Assembly: GCA_965153355.1 (NCBI GenBank)
Contig: OZ231127.1
Coordinates: 61,008,001 to 61,072,000, forward strand
From: Flaccisagitta enflata
Taxonomy: Eukaryota > Chaetognatha > Sagittoidea > Aphragmophora
DNA length: 64,000 nucleotides
Direction: 5' to 3'
Under the pieces are notes generated by a model. That model did not search any database, was not told where the DNA came from, and was given only the letters and a program-made list of their open reading frames with translations. Position numbers and translations under genes: made by a program. Positions within the stretch are counted from its first letter, which is position 1. Every line of letters starts with the position of its first letter. Of the stretch, positions 1 through 10,736 are shown in pieces.

Positions 1-615
1 CAAGGGAGTGAGCAAAGTGAGTGAGCGTGCCCCTGAACTGAGCAAGCGCGCAAAGCAAGTGTAGCAAAAAGGAGCAAGTGAGCGGAGTGAGCGGTGCGAG
101 CGACTGAGTGGCCCGTTGAAAACGCCATTGCCATCATCATCATTTCTGGCCTTATTTTTGATATTGGTGTCATTTTTGTTTCTTACCCACACTCTTTATT
201 CACCACCCAAAGGAATCTAAAGCGTTTTGGTCAAATTGCTTTTTCTTCACAGTTCACTTTATCCTTTGTAGGCTTTATTTGATTCTTTTTTCCGTTTACC
301 AAATCATTCCCATTTGGTTCCTTGGCCTTGGTTATCTATCCAAAAACCACTTGTACTTTTAATTTGATTTATTTTGATTCCGCATCATTGATTCCAAATT
401 ATTTTCTCAAGTGCTGTACCCTACGTCACTTTCGACAACGTGTCGTGACCGAAACAGAGGTAACGCGGCGTATGGTTCCTATCATGTACGCGCTCAGCAC
501 TCTATGTACGTCAAGTTTGGGCAATGTCAAAAAGAGACTTAGTCATCGTTTGGGAGGTATCAGTTCTTACAGTTATTGATCTATTGCTGAACGAGTCATA
601 ATCAGTCATTCAACA
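1..615. other. Non-genic start of window
   Basis: No convincing gene was seen. The first 105 bases are an irregular run of GAGTGAGC-like words. The rest is AT-rich and has only short open frames without recognisable motifs or good splice-site context. Confidence 0.5.
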
Positions 616-849
616 TTTTTGTCCCCGACGAACAGTTTTTTTCGGTGACTATGTGATGGACCTGATCGTGTAGTCTGTTGTCGTCGTCGTCGTTCGTTCG
701 TTTAAAACCTTCTCATATCTTTTGAACCAGACTTCAGAAGTTCATGAAACTTTACCAGTGTTATTTTTATGTCAATGGGAGCTTGTGTACCAATTTTCAG
801 AAAAATTCATTAACTTTTACTACCCTTTGCCTATTACTTTTGTAGTAAT

Positions 850-1370
850 ATTTAGCTGGGACTTAGGTGGTTTACATAGGTAGAGGGTAGTAAAGGTTTA
901 TGAATTTTTTTTTTAATTTGGTATACAAGCAGAGGGTAGTAAATAAACAACCCCTGCAAAATTCGAATTAAATCTGAGGTCTGGTTCCTGAGATATTAGC
1001 TTATTTATGTAGTAGTATGTTGCTAGGACTCTGGCAATTTACATAGGCAAAGGGTAGTAAAGGTATGTGAATTTTTTTCAAATTTGGTACACAAGTAGAG
1101 GGTAGTAAATAACTAACCTCTGCAAAATTTGAATTAAATCTGAAATCTGGTTTATGAGATATTAGTTATTTATGTATAATATGTTATGACTTAAGCATTT
1201 ACATAGGCAAGAGGTAATATGAAAGTTGACATGAATTTTTTTTAATTTGGTATACAAGAAAAAGGTAATAATTGAACTGCCCCTGCAAAATTCGAATTAA
1301 ATTTGAAGTCTGGTTTATAAGATATAAGCTTATTAATGTAGTAATATGTTACTAGAACTTAGATTTATAT
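850..1370. repeat. Tandem repeat of about 165 bp inside element A
   Basis: Roughly three to four diverged units. Each contains a TTACATAGGC-like word, GGGTAGTAAA, a T-run, GGTATACAAG and CAAAATTCGAATTAAAT. The same unit recurs in inverted orientation at about 36010-36560 and 38360-38930. Confidence 0.6.
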
Positions 1371-1479
1371 AGAGGATTGGAGTTCTTTTACTTGCTCATT
1401 TATTACATTCTGATTTTTCTTTAGGTTTGCCATCATGGATTTCAAGATTTCATCTTCAACTACTGTGATCTTTATCTTC

Positions 1480-1965
1480 AACTACTGTGATCATCTTCAG
1501 CTACACCTTGATCATATTCTTCAACTACTGTGATCATCTTCAACTACTGTGATCATCTTCAACTACTGTGATCATCTTCAACTACGGTGATCATCTTCAA
1601 CTACTGTGATCATCTTCAACTACTGTGATCATCTTCAACTACTGTGATCATCTTCAACTACTGTGATCATATTCAACTACTGTGATCATCTTCAACTACT
1701 GTGATCATCTTCAACTACTGTGATCATCTTCAATACTGTGATCATCTTCAACTTCCACTGTGATCATCTTCAACCACTGTGATCATCTTCAACTACTGTC
1801 ATCATCTTCAACTACTGTCATCATCTTCATCCACTGTCATCATCTTCATCAACTGTCATCATCAGCAATTACTGTCATAATCTTCATCTACTGTCATCAT
1901 CTCCATCTACTGCCAACATCCTCAACTACTGTCATCATCTTGACTACTGTCATCATCTTCAACTA
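1480..1965. repeat. 19-bp satellite (TGATCATCTTCAACTACTG type)
   Basis: About 25 copies of a 19-bp unit. The early units carry TGTGATCATC and the later ones TGTCATCATC, so the array has at least two homogenised variants. The reverse complement of the same unit forms the array at 37208-38287. Apparent long open frames here only reflect the 57-nt (3 x 19) periodicity. Confidence 0.85.
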
Positions 1966-1967
1966 TT

Positions 1968-2160
1968 AAATTTTTGAAAATTTTTTTTTCAAAATTTTTT
2001 GAATTTTTTTTTTTTTTTTTAATTTTTTTTTTTTTTTTTTTGAAAAAATTTTGAAATTTTTTTTTTGAAAATTTTTTTTTTTTTTTTGAAATTTTTTTTT
2101 TGAAATTTTTTTTTTTTTGGAAATTTTTTTTTTTTGAAAGTTTTTAAACATTTTTTTCCT
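1968..2160. repeat. T-rich tract
   Basis: Long T runs interrupted by short GAAA words. No unique sequence. It matches in inverted form the A-rich tract at about 35365-35590. Confidence 0.85.
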
Positions 2161-2362
2161 TTTTGGTTGTCATTATCATTCATTGTTGTCATCATCATCA
2201 TCCACTATTGTTATCATTGTCAAGTTTTGTCATCATTAAAACAATATTTTTCTTCTTCTTGAAATTGCTATCTTGTAGTGTATCTTCTCGAGTTGCGTTT
2301 ACGCAACGAGAAAGCTTCAAAAATTAGTCCCCAGTCGGGGACTGTAATTTTGAAGCTTTTTT

Positions 2363-4440
2363 TCTGTGGACAAGGAAGGGGGAAGGGGGTTGGGAGGATT
2401 ACGGAATTGCATGCACCCAAAAAGACAAGATCAGGGTCAAAGCAAATTCCGGGCGTCACAGCATCCAAAACTCACGGCGTAAGCACAACTGGCAGGCGTG
2501 TATAAAGTTAAGCATTCCCCCCTCTCCCGGGGGAGGGGAATCGGATAGAATCAAAGGGTTAAGAGATGGGGAAGAAAATGAAAAGAGTGGAAAAATATAG
2601 AAAGAAATAATTTTAGAAGATTTTTTTCACTTTTGACGCCTCTAAGAGATAGTAATTGACTATTTTACATTATTCTGATGATATTTATACTATATTTTTT
2701 CTGTATAGCGTTATAGAGTAGAGTAGAAAATCAAAGAAAATTTCAGCTCGGCGGGTAAGGAAATCAAAGATCAGGGGGGGGGGGGAAAGACATCAAAAGC
2801 CGCTCAACTTATACACCCCTGACTACTGGCCGATTCTTCATGTATGTTACTGTCATTAGTAAAGCAAAGGGTAGATCCGCTAATCATCTGAAAATAGGCC
2901 GTCTTGGACTATTTCGAAAAGCCCAATCGTGCATGGAGCGCTGCCGCGGACTCTTTATTTATGCGTGTCAAACTGACCGAGTGTGCCTTAGATTCGGAAG
3001 CGCACATTAGTACTCACCGACATCTGTTATGTTTCCTCATTGATTTCACAGCGTCTTTCCGCACCGTTTAAAAAGCAGTTTTATTTTAATACTTGTTTTT
3101 AAAGTAGTAAGATTCACTTGGAGTGCTTTCTACAGTAGTCTCATCCTCCTGCGCGCTGTTTGTTTATCAAATTTTATGCTGTGCTGTCCGCTCTAATAGG
3201 ACCATATAGAAAAGCACGTGTGTGAACTGTTGTCCCCCTCCATAATAAAAACGTATCTTTCTCTTCCCTTTCCTCCCTTTTCCGCCTCCCTGACATATTT
3301 CAACCTCGCTTGTGCAAAACTTACTCTTCGCCACCTCCCTTCTCTTTCAACGCTACCCCAATGTTCACCTACACCCTGGCTTTTTCCTCCAATGTCCTCC
3401 TCTGCTTCCCCACAAAAATTGCATCGCCCGCCGCCGCATTTCCACATCTAGGCCAAAATCGATCCATGGACTTCGTACGGAGTGTTAACCTATTTGTTTT
3501 ACTTGATCCGTCTCACGATACTTTTGGGCATTCCCATCTGCGTGTTCAACTTTCTGGGTTTGGTCCTGATTAACATCATCCCTCCTCCCATCCATCTCCA
3601 AGCATCCCCCAAAAGTTTGTTGGCTCCCTTCCTCTGCTTCAGAGTAGTAACTAGAGGAACGTATAAAAGGTAAATCGTTTTGGGTATTGAAGGCGTGAAT
3701 TAGCTACGCTGCAAAAAGCTGTCTAGCGGTTAAGTTCGTGTCAACTGGTGCTACATGGGGTTGGCTGGTATTGCTTGGGTGATGTCCCGGGGAGCTGGTC
3801 GATGCTGTAGGGGCTAAGCCCGGCTGGTGCTGTCTTGAGTAGGCATTGCTTGTGCTGTGGGGCATTAGCATAGCTGGTGCTGTGGGGGATAAGCATGGTT
3901 GGTACTAAATGGAGTTGGCATGGCTACTTTTGCAGGGGCAGACAAGGTTGACGCAGCTGGTGCTGTATGGGGTTGGCATGACTGGTGCTGTATGGGCCAT
4001 GGAGTCTGAATGGCTGATGCTGTAGAGTCTTGAGTGGCTGATGCAGTAGAGTCTTGAGTTGCTGGTGCTGTAAGGCTATGGCATGGCTGATGCTGCGTGG
4101 GGTTTGCATGGCTGCTGCTGTATGGGGTTTGCATAGCTGCTGCTGTATGGAGTTTTGCTTGAGCTCTGTTGTTTGAGGGTTGGAACGCACTGAATAAGGG
4201 TTGGTTTGGTGCTTACCATGAGTTGGTTTTTGCGGCATAAAGGTTGAGTGATTCTCAGTTTAGGAACCTTTGTCTTACCTATGGGCAGTTTCTCCTATAA
4301 ACCGGGCCGGCAAAAATTGAGTGCCTGATTGAGTTAACATTGAAAAGAATAATATAATTCAATGATAGTTACATCTATCAGCTTGAAATTTAAAGCCTTT
4401 TCTTTTTTAATTCGTTTTATAGCTTTGTTGGCTAAATAAT
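2363..4440. other. Non-genic spacer with a degenerate GGTGCTGTATGGGG-like repeat
   Basis: No gene was recognised. From about 3720 to 4170 an imperfect repeat of TGGTGCTGT, GGGGTTGGCATGG and related words occurs. It produces a low-complexity antisense reading frame rich in Gln, His and Thr, which I take to be a repeat artefact. Confidence 0.5.
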
Positions 4441-4460
4441 TAAGATAAACACGACCAAGA

Positions 4461-5155
4461 TCACGGGATTTTCCGGGCATTGAGATTTTTTGATTTATTT
4501 TTTGGTTGCTGCTCTTTCTGCTGCTTCATATCCAATTTATGTCGTTCTACTAAAAAATCCAGATCAAGCACATATTTCTCAATCGATTTCTGTTTATATA
4601 CTACTCCCAAAAAACAAGCAATGGCGCAGTCATTCTTCCAGAGATCATAAGAGGGTTTGGGAGGAAAAAAGGTTCTTAGGAGATCAGGTCCCACAAATCC
4701 TCTGGATTTCATAGTCATGAAAAAAATTATAAACAAAGAACATGAAGATGACCAATCACATTGGATTCTGCGTTTAAAAAAATATGGTTTAGACCCAAGT
4801 CTACGCACTTTTTTCCATAGATAGGGATACGCAGTAGCAGGATTACTCCCCGAACTGTCCAGGATTTCCACTTGGTTACGTTTTAGTAAACTTAGCAAAA
4901 TCCAATGCCTAAAAAGAAGGAGACATTACAATTTAGCAGCCACCCATTTTCACCCACCCACCCACCCACCCACCCAACCATAACTTATACTTACTCTCCC
5001 AAAGGGTCGGTAGAAAAGGAAGTGTTAATGATATGGTATCGACCAAATTGGGGTTGGTCTGGAATTTGATCTTGGCAATAGATCTGGCCTAGAAACTTTC
5101 GCGTCAGTCCAGACGGATCACGATCCACAAATTTTATGATGCTTTCACCATCCAT
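4461..5155 (-). CDS. PRO: Adenain-like maturation cysteine protease (spliced)
   Basis: Exons 5155-4995 and 4908-4461 join in frame to 202 codons, close to the 204 residues of adenovirus protease. The catalytic set is visible at family spacing: His55 in an EHW motif created exactly at the splice junction, Asp71 (adenain has Glu71), Gln103, and Cys110 six residues beyond the Gln. The Gly that usually follows the Cys is Ser here. The 86-nt intron has a GTAAGTAT donor, a (GGGT)n run and a TTCTTTTTAG acceptor. The start ATG overlaps the MCP stop as TAATG within MCP exon 8, so both proteins are read from one transcript unless another promoter exists. By family knowledge the protease processes capsid and core proteins during particle maturation. 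The tail is Lys/Gln/Asn-rich. The family assignment rests on motif order and spacing. Confidence 0.87.
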
Positions 5156-6943
5156 TATATGGGATAGGTCCGAATGATTTGACTACAAATAAAAAGAGAA
5201 AGATGAATAAGACAATTTCAGATTTTAAACTCATTATATATTCCCAAATTAACACACAACCACCACATCCCTTACCGTTGACTGTCAAGATAAAGGTCGA
5301 CCCAATGCCTTGTGATCAAAATCAATTTTAACGCCTCTGTAGTGGCTTGACTGAACTTCACTTCCATTCTCACAAGGGAAGTTTTTCTAGGATCCATGAA
5401 GGTCTCTTGAATCTCAGGTATTGTTGACATTGAGATTCTAAAATAACAGAAACCGCCATCTTTGAACCTCTCTGGCGATATTAACGACCCTAGATCCATC
5501 CAATTGTCTATCTGTCCATTCCATAGCTCCGCGTAAGCTCGCAGAAAATCCGACGAGGATGTCCAATCCGGTTCCATCGCCAAACGAGGCCACCTCTCAT
5601 TGTCCACCTGGTGACAGGTGACAGGTGATAAGTGACAGGTGACAGATAACGACAACACACATACACTCATACGCACACACGCGCGCACGCATACTCACTA
5701 CATACCGCTAAGAACAAATCTTTGATATTGTGAGGTTTAGCTGTCAAGCAGGAACTTGAATAGGAGCCTTGAATGTTCGATAACGGAATGAGCAGGACCA
5801 AAATTTCATCGGCCACAAAGTCGTTAAAGAATATATTTTCTTGCCGCCACTCGGAACTGCCCGCGTTGATAATCCAATCTTTGGTGCTAATATTCTTAAA
5901 AGAGTAGCAGGCTGGTTTCGACGCCAAAGATCTTTCTATGGAAAGTTGTATCTGAGGTGCAACCGTTACCTAACAAATCAACAGACAAGCATGCATGATT
6001 TTCTTAACGATTTTTGACCTATTCCATCCCCCCATTCACTACTGTATGACATGAGCGCACACCTTGGGTATCATAAGACGGGGTTTTTTAATGAGGAAGC
6101 GAAATTCTTTATCTGTTTCTTGACTTTTCATACAAAACGCAGCTGAGGCCTTAAAATACGTCAACGAAAAGGCGGTCATAGGCAACAGGAGCTTGGATTG
6201 CTGAAAAAAACCTGAAGAACAATGTTAAATATAGTTAATTTAGCTACACACCCACCCACCACCCAACCATCAACGCCCACCCCCACCATAAAAACTATCT
6301 CAAGGAACCGTACCATGAAATACGCCGCCGCGCAGAGCGTACCATTTCCCCTCACTTGTCATGTCCGAGCGCGTCTTAAATCCGCTCGGATTCTCACAGG
6401 AATTGGTTTCGGTATCTATTTAACAATATTTAACAATATTTAACAATATTTCACAATATTTAACAATATTTAACAATATAACCACATAAACAAACAAATT
6501 CTCACCAGTTTCATCGTAGTATCCCGTCATAATTCCTAAAAACAAAAGATAAAATAAGCCTAATCAATAATCTGCAACCAACGACCAACCAACCAACCAA
6601 CCAACCAACCAAGCAACCAATCAACCTACCCAGCGATTTGCGAAAATCCCGCTGATACCATAAGTTATTAAATATGGCCGCTGTCAATCCATAATAACCA
6701 TTCTGTTGCGATAAGAGATTCTGGGAGACGTGTAGCCCAATGTCTTTCCACATCAAGTAAAATGGGCTCTGGTCTTTAAGGCAATAGAAAGAAAAAAAAG
6801 AAAAGTTAGCGCAGTTCCGCATTCCTAGTGACCAATTCCACTCGCGTTATCACAACCTACCAAATCCAACCCCTTTGAATTCCGCATTAGAAGGTGCCTG
6901 ATTAGGCGATGTGAGTTGCGAGTAAGGCGAAGGGGTCACATAC

Positions 6944-7000
<57 letters not shown>

Positions 7001-7674
7001 AGTTGTTGTTGTTGTTGTTGTTGCTCATAACAGCGTTTCTTACTTTCCATCTTAAATTTCTTTCTAACTGGCTCATTATCATCATCCCTTTCCCTCTCAG
7101 TCTCATAGCGCCGTTTCCGCCTCCCATTTTCAACCCAAACTTTTCTTTTTTTCCTCACAGGCGCATCACCAACAGCTTCGTCATCAAATTTACGCTTCGT
7201 TCGTCGATCCTCCGACATCCACGGCCGCGGCAAATACTGTGGGTGATATTGCAGCGGGGGTGGCTGCGGCCCTATCATCCCATCCGGCCCTCTCAAAGAC
7301 ATAAACGGCTTTCCCAACGTAGTACATACGGTAGGCGATGATCCATTCGATTGAGCTTGTGACAATGTGTTAACCACATTTCCTTTAGTCCCACTAACCG
7401 ACACCGCAGGGATATCCACCCAGTTACCATTGTTTTTGTATTGAATTTTTGTTAAATAACTGAAAGTCGTGTTTTTCAAATCGAGGAAACTTTCGCACGC
7501 ATTTACCTCAAAAGTAAAACTTTCACAGCTATCTTCTATAGGTAATGAGGGAAAAACCTCCAATTTGTCTATGTTTTGAAAAATAAATTGTTTCCGGGGA
7601 GAACTCCAAAAATCCAAACGGTGAGACAAAATATCGTCTTCATTGTTATTCGTTGTTACATCTCGACCCGCCAT
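5155..7674 (-). CDS. MCP: Polinton major capsid protein, eight exons
   Basis: Exons at 7674-6861, 6773-6630, 6535-6506, 6415-6314, 6211-6063, 5969-5706, 5607-5276 and 5182-5155 total 1863 nt, exactly 621 codons with the stop, and phase is kept at all seven junctions. The N-terminus has the family pattern LDFWSSP, a FLDLKNT strand and KIQY. Later exons carry the KDIGLHVSQNLLS, QQSKLLLPM, ENIFF and PHNIKDLFLA segments of the double-jelly-roll capsid family. The C-terminal part holds the FKDGG and KTSLVRMEVKF segments. Introns are 87-102 nt with GT-AG ends. Residues from about 100 to 265 form a Lys/Arg-rich and polyglutamine insertion inside the first jelly roll. Exon 3 is only 30 nt. By family knowledge it forms the capsomers of an icosahedral shell. 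The stop overlaps the protease start. Confidence 0.88.
6416..6485. repeat. 10-bp AATATTTAAC repeat in an MCP intron
   Basis: Six to seven copies of a 10-bp unit fill most of the 90-nt intron between MCP exons 3 and 4. Confidence 0.9.
6861..7380 (-). other. Low-complexity insertion in MCP (Lys/Arg-rich plus polyQ)
   Basis: This part of MCP exon 1 encodes a Pro/Gln-rich stretch, three Arg/Lys clusters such as RKKRKVW, and then about 27 glutamines coded mostly by CAA, with one Leu. It sits between the strand ending in KIQY and the segment resuming at DQSPFYLMWKD, a place where family members usually have a short loop. The basic clusters resemble nuclear localisation signals. That role is inference. 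Confidence 0.7.
6942..7023. repeat. (TTG)n / (CAA)n trinucleotide run
   Basis: About 27 near-perfect TTG units on the plus strand with one TAG interruption near 6999. On the minus strand it encodes the MCP polyglutamine tract. Confidence 0.95.
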
Positions 7675-7676
7675 TT

Positions 7677-8486
7677 TTAATCAAATATTGATTTTACCAC
7701 TCCACCCTTCCTACCACCTACTTTTGGACTGCTCCCTTTGCTCCCTTTGCTACTTCCTCCTTTTTTCTGACCCCCTAAGTTGAACCTCACTTTTTTTTTA
7801 ATCTCACGCTTGCTACCACCTTTGGACTTCTGCTTCCTACCACTTCCTTTCTTTGACCCACGCTTCCTGCCACTTCCTTTCTTAGGTCCAGCCTTACGTG
7901 CACTGCCTCTTTTTTTAGCCGCCTTTCCTCCTGTTTTCTTTTTGGTTCCTTGGTTACTTCCCTTCCGCCTCTTAGCTTTAGCTCCTTTTAGCACTTCCTG
8001 TCTTTTAGGTGCAGATTTCGAAGCCTTTCGTCGACGTTTCCGTCGACGACGTGTTGGTTGAACTGCTTCCGAGAGATTTTCTTTATTTTTTGCAAAAAGC
8101 ATTTGATCCAAATCCGAGGGCAAATTAAATCCTGATCCACCGCTAATTCTTGTTTTTATACCTTCCACACCTTTCCGCAATAAATCCCGACCGTCTTCAC
8201 TGTTCACCGCCGCCTTTAATGATTTATTTTTTACCAAGTCAGTGAGGATTCGGGTCCCAGAATTAACCGCTTCCGACCCTATCTTTTGAGCTAACTTTTC
8301 TTTTCCTTTATTAATAAGAGCCTTTTCAGCTAATTTGAAAAACGGACGAACTGTATGACCCAGGGAAGCCAAGAATTGAGTAAATTTATTCCTTCCTCCC
8401 CGCCTTCTTCTCCCTCTTATCCCCCCTCCTCTTCGCAGGCGATCATCGAGGAGAGAAAACCGGCGAAGCACACGCGTTGGAGTCAT
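7677..8486 (-). CDS. Basic core-like Polinton protein
   Basis: The 269-residue protein has an N-terminal Arg/Gly-rich segment. It then has a conserved-looking helix (FLASLGHTVRPFFKLAEKAL, then GKEKLAQKIG) that matches the small Polinton protein thought to correspond to adenoviral core or minor proteins. Residues from about 140 onward are repetitive Lys/Arg/Gly/Ser, suited to DNA binding. The start ATG overlaps the minor capsid stop as ATGA (8486-8483). The stop lies 2 nt before the MCP start, consistent with coupled translation. A role in packing DNA inside the particle is inferred from composition and neighbours. Family identity rests on the helix motif and gene order, because the tail is low complexity. 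Confidence 0.75.
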   Translation of the reverse strand: MTPTRVLRRFSLLDDRLRRGGGIRGRRRRGGRNKFTQFLASLGHTVRPFFKLAEKALINKGKEKLAQKIGSEAVNSGTRILTDLVKNKSLKAAVNSEDGRDLLRKGVEGIKTRISGGSGFNLPSDLDQMLFAKNKENLSEAVQPTRRRRKRRRKASKSAPKRQEVLKGAKAKRRKGSNQGTKKKTGGKAAKKRGSARKAGPKKGSGRKRGSKKGSGRKQKSKGGSKREIKKKVRFNLGGQKKGGSSKGSKGSSPKVGGRKGGVVKSIFD

Positions 8487-9463
8487 GTTCCTTCCACTCC
8501 TCTAATCGCCAACGTTACTCTAGTGTAGCTGGTAAGGTTCAAAGGTTGGCCGTAGAGGTCTCTTAAATATACTGTCAGCTGTTCCAGCTTATTTTGGCGT
8601 AAGGGTACAAATTGTAAGGCAGACCCAAAATTTTTTGTCACACGGGCGTTAGTCGCATCCGATTGAAACACTCGAAGCAAAGGTATTTGAGTATTTGCAA
8701 AATACTGTAGCTCAACTACATCCATATAGCACAATATAGCGGTAGCAACAGATTGCAATTTTGGTGGATAGAGAAAGAAGTTTCGGCGTTGCTCTTTACT
8801 CACAATTTCGTCAGCTAGAGACTTGTCGAATTTCCTTGTTTCAACGACCGCACCTTTTTTATATTGATAGGAAACGCTAGGCTTTGTTTCCCCCACCACA
8901 AACCAAGATATCTTACTAGGGGAAGTATGATGCGTCATTCCTAGCAGCTCTAATAATTTATTATACAATATTATTGTAAAGTAATATCTTTCTTTAGGAA
9001 ATTCTAAATAAATACTATTTTGTTCCTTATTAAAAGAAAATAAGTCAGCCTTTAGCTGCTTTGCACGGGGCATCACCTTCCATATTTCGCCATTAATCAG
9101 AGCAACTAATTGCTGGCCATTTGCAACGTCTATTTTCGATAAGTTCACGACAAATTTCTTGCCATAAGCGATGATTTTCCTCTTAGGCTTAACCGGAATA
9201 GGGGTGGGGGTGGGGCTCGGGGTGGGAGGTTCGGGGGTGGGAGGTTCAGGCTCATAAATTGGATAGAGCCAGTCTATGATTTCCATTTTAGCAGCCGACT
9301 CATCTTGGGTGTGAGCGCACTGTAGGCTAATTTCTTCGAGGGCGACCCTAGCCCCTTTGGGCAGGATTAGGGGCTGTTGTAAGCGAGTTGTGAACGTTCC
9401 GGGCTCATTCTCCGAAAACAGCGAAACATTAGAATTACTTAGGAGGTGCAAATAGGATGCCAT
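8483..9463 (-). CDS. Polinton minor (penton-like) capsid protein
   Basis: I start at the ATG at 9463, giving 326 residues beginning MASYLHLLSNSN; a start at 9508 would add 15 residues that do not resemble the family. The N-terminal FTTRLQQPLILP with GARVALEEI, and the C-terminal VPLRQNKLEQLTVYLRDLYG followed by VTLAIRG, match the conserved ends of the Polinton minor capsid protein. In the family these ends read as an N-terminal FTTKL-like strand and a C-terminal pattern of IRD, G and V. A Pro/Thr-rich linker at about residues 77-95 is an insertion. The protein would occupy capsid vertices as a single jelly roll. The gene overlaps the integrase end by 29 nt and the core gene start by 4 nt. Confidence 0.85.
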   Translation of the reverse strand: MASYLHLLSNSNVSLFSENEPGTFTTRLQQPLILPKGARVALEEISLQCAHTQDESAAKMEIIDWLYPIYEPEPPTPEPPTPSPTPTPIPVKPKRKIIAYGKKFVVNLSKIDVANGQQLVALINGEIWKVMPRAKQLKADLFSFNKEQNSIYLEFPKERYYFTIILYNKLLELLGMTHHTSPSKISWFVVGETKPSVSYQYKKGAVVETRKFDKSLADEIVSKEQRRNFFLYPPKLQSVATAILCYMDVVELQYFANTQIPLLRVFQSDATNARVTKNFGSALQFVPLRQNKLEQLTVYLRDLYGQPLNLTSYTRVTLAIRGVEGT

Positions 9464-10734
9464 CGTCCTCAAGCTGTTTTTTCTCGGCACTATCAATGAA
9501 GCGTACAAATTTTGGTCGTTTGAAATCTCTTAATTCGTATTCGATCTTTGACAGCGTCTCCTTTCCAGAACGCAACGATCGAGATTCTGGACGTCGCGTA
9601 CCAGCGATGTATAATTCCCGATTTTCGTCCTCGTGTTGTTGCTGCAAAGGGGTCTTACTTTCTTTTTCTTCTTTCTTTTTATTTTCTTTCAGATCATCAA
9701 TGCTGCGAATTTGCGGGGGTGAAACCAACTGCAGCTCATGTTCATAAAAATGGTGGCGCAAAACATTGCCAGGTGGGGAAGGATATTCGGCCACGGCGTA
9801 TGTCAAAGGCGTTGTAGGAATTAAATTCTTAATTACTCGTATTTCTTCCGACCATTTGGGGGTGAAATTTTTTTCAAACAGCTTTTTACGGAGCAATGTT
9901 CTCACTCTGTCCCCGCGGAAAAACCGAGGTCGAGCAGGGTGCTTTCTAGTATAAGCTATTAACTTTCTAGCATTCTCCAATTTTAAGTCAGCTTGATCAC
10001 GGGGGTTATTTATAATGTCGAGAGGGGAGCGGTTATTCAACACAGGAAGCTTCATAGTATTATGACGGGTAACAATGTAATCTAGCTTATCAATCCATAC
10101 AAGCGAGTGGCAAAAGTCCATGAGGGCCATGAGGGGCTTGGTAATTTCTTTTATCATTCGCTCAATTTCCATGCTCTTCTTTTCAGATTTTACATGGATT
10201 AATTTAATGCCATATTTGTCTAGAATAGTTGGCTTCAGGAGCAAAAATTCTCGCCCTTCGTCCGTAACACAGTATTTAATTTTAGATGGAATAAAGGGGG
10301 GGGTGGTGAGGATCGACTCCATCGCCGGTTCCATATTGGCACGGTCTTTTTTTGAGACTGCGGGCTGCGACAAACTTGGAGAGATTATCCATTACTAATA
10401 GAATCCAAGAAAAATTCTTATTTCGAGTAGATAAGCTCTGAAAATCAATGAGATCCGCGCTGATGAAGGAAAATAGATCATGAACAACTACCTTCCTTCT
10501 AGGGAAGGTCTTTCTTGGTCTAGGCTTGTATAATCCGTGTATCCTGTCTTGGGCTAAAAATTCGGAAATTTTATCTTGATCTATTTTTCTTTTTAACGCA
10601 TCTTGCAAACGTTTTCGAGTTGCAAAAGCCGTGGGGGAGGAAAAATTCTCATAGTACATCTTTCGAAGGAGGGCTGTGTCTTTATCCACTCCCTCATCCA
10701 CACCCCCCTTCTCTTCGTCCTCTTTTGATGCCAT
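9435..10734 (-). pseudogene. INT: Retrovirus-type integrase with one frameshift
   Basis: The reading starts at the ATG at 10734. The N-terminal part has the Polinton integrase pattern (LLRKMYYEN, LYKPRPRKTFPRRKV) followed by the first catalytic Asp94 in SADLIDF. After an A7 run (minus strand; 10353-10347) the frame moves by one base. It continues with the second Asp in CVTDEGREF, the catalytic Glu about 32 residues further on, and the C-terminal SH3/chromo-like segment GDRVRTL with FEKNFTPKWSEE and FYEHELQL. A Lys/Glu-rich tail of about 90 residues follows. By family knowledge the enzyme inserts linear element DNA into the host chromosome. The break may be real decay, an error in a homopolymer, or, less likely, +1 frameshifting. 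The start is 2 nt after the preceding gene's stop. Confidence 0.85.
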
Positions 10735-10736
10735 CA

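Larger units (their letters stand above)
620..2362 (-). mobile_element. Element A, left copy (satellite-bearing repeat)
   Basis: This block is, in reverse-complement order, a shorter version of the block at 35279-39150. It begins with GTCCCCGACGAACAG at about 621 and ends with a hairpin containing GTCCCCAGTCGGGGAC near 2330. Between the ends lie a tandem repeat of about 165 bp (about 850-1370), a 19-bp satellite (about 1480-1965) and a T-rich tract. No coding capacity was seen. The shared GTCCCCGAC ends suggest a non-autonomous DNA element, but no transposase or target duplication was identified. Confidence 0.55.

Noticed and set aside
3193-3673. Overlapping small frames on both strands near 3.2-3.7 kb
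   Set aside because: Short, mutually overlapping, low-complexity, without splice or motif support.
6936-7133. Asn-rich frame over the TTG run
   Set aside because: Alternative frame of the polyglutamine tract in the MCP; no independent support.
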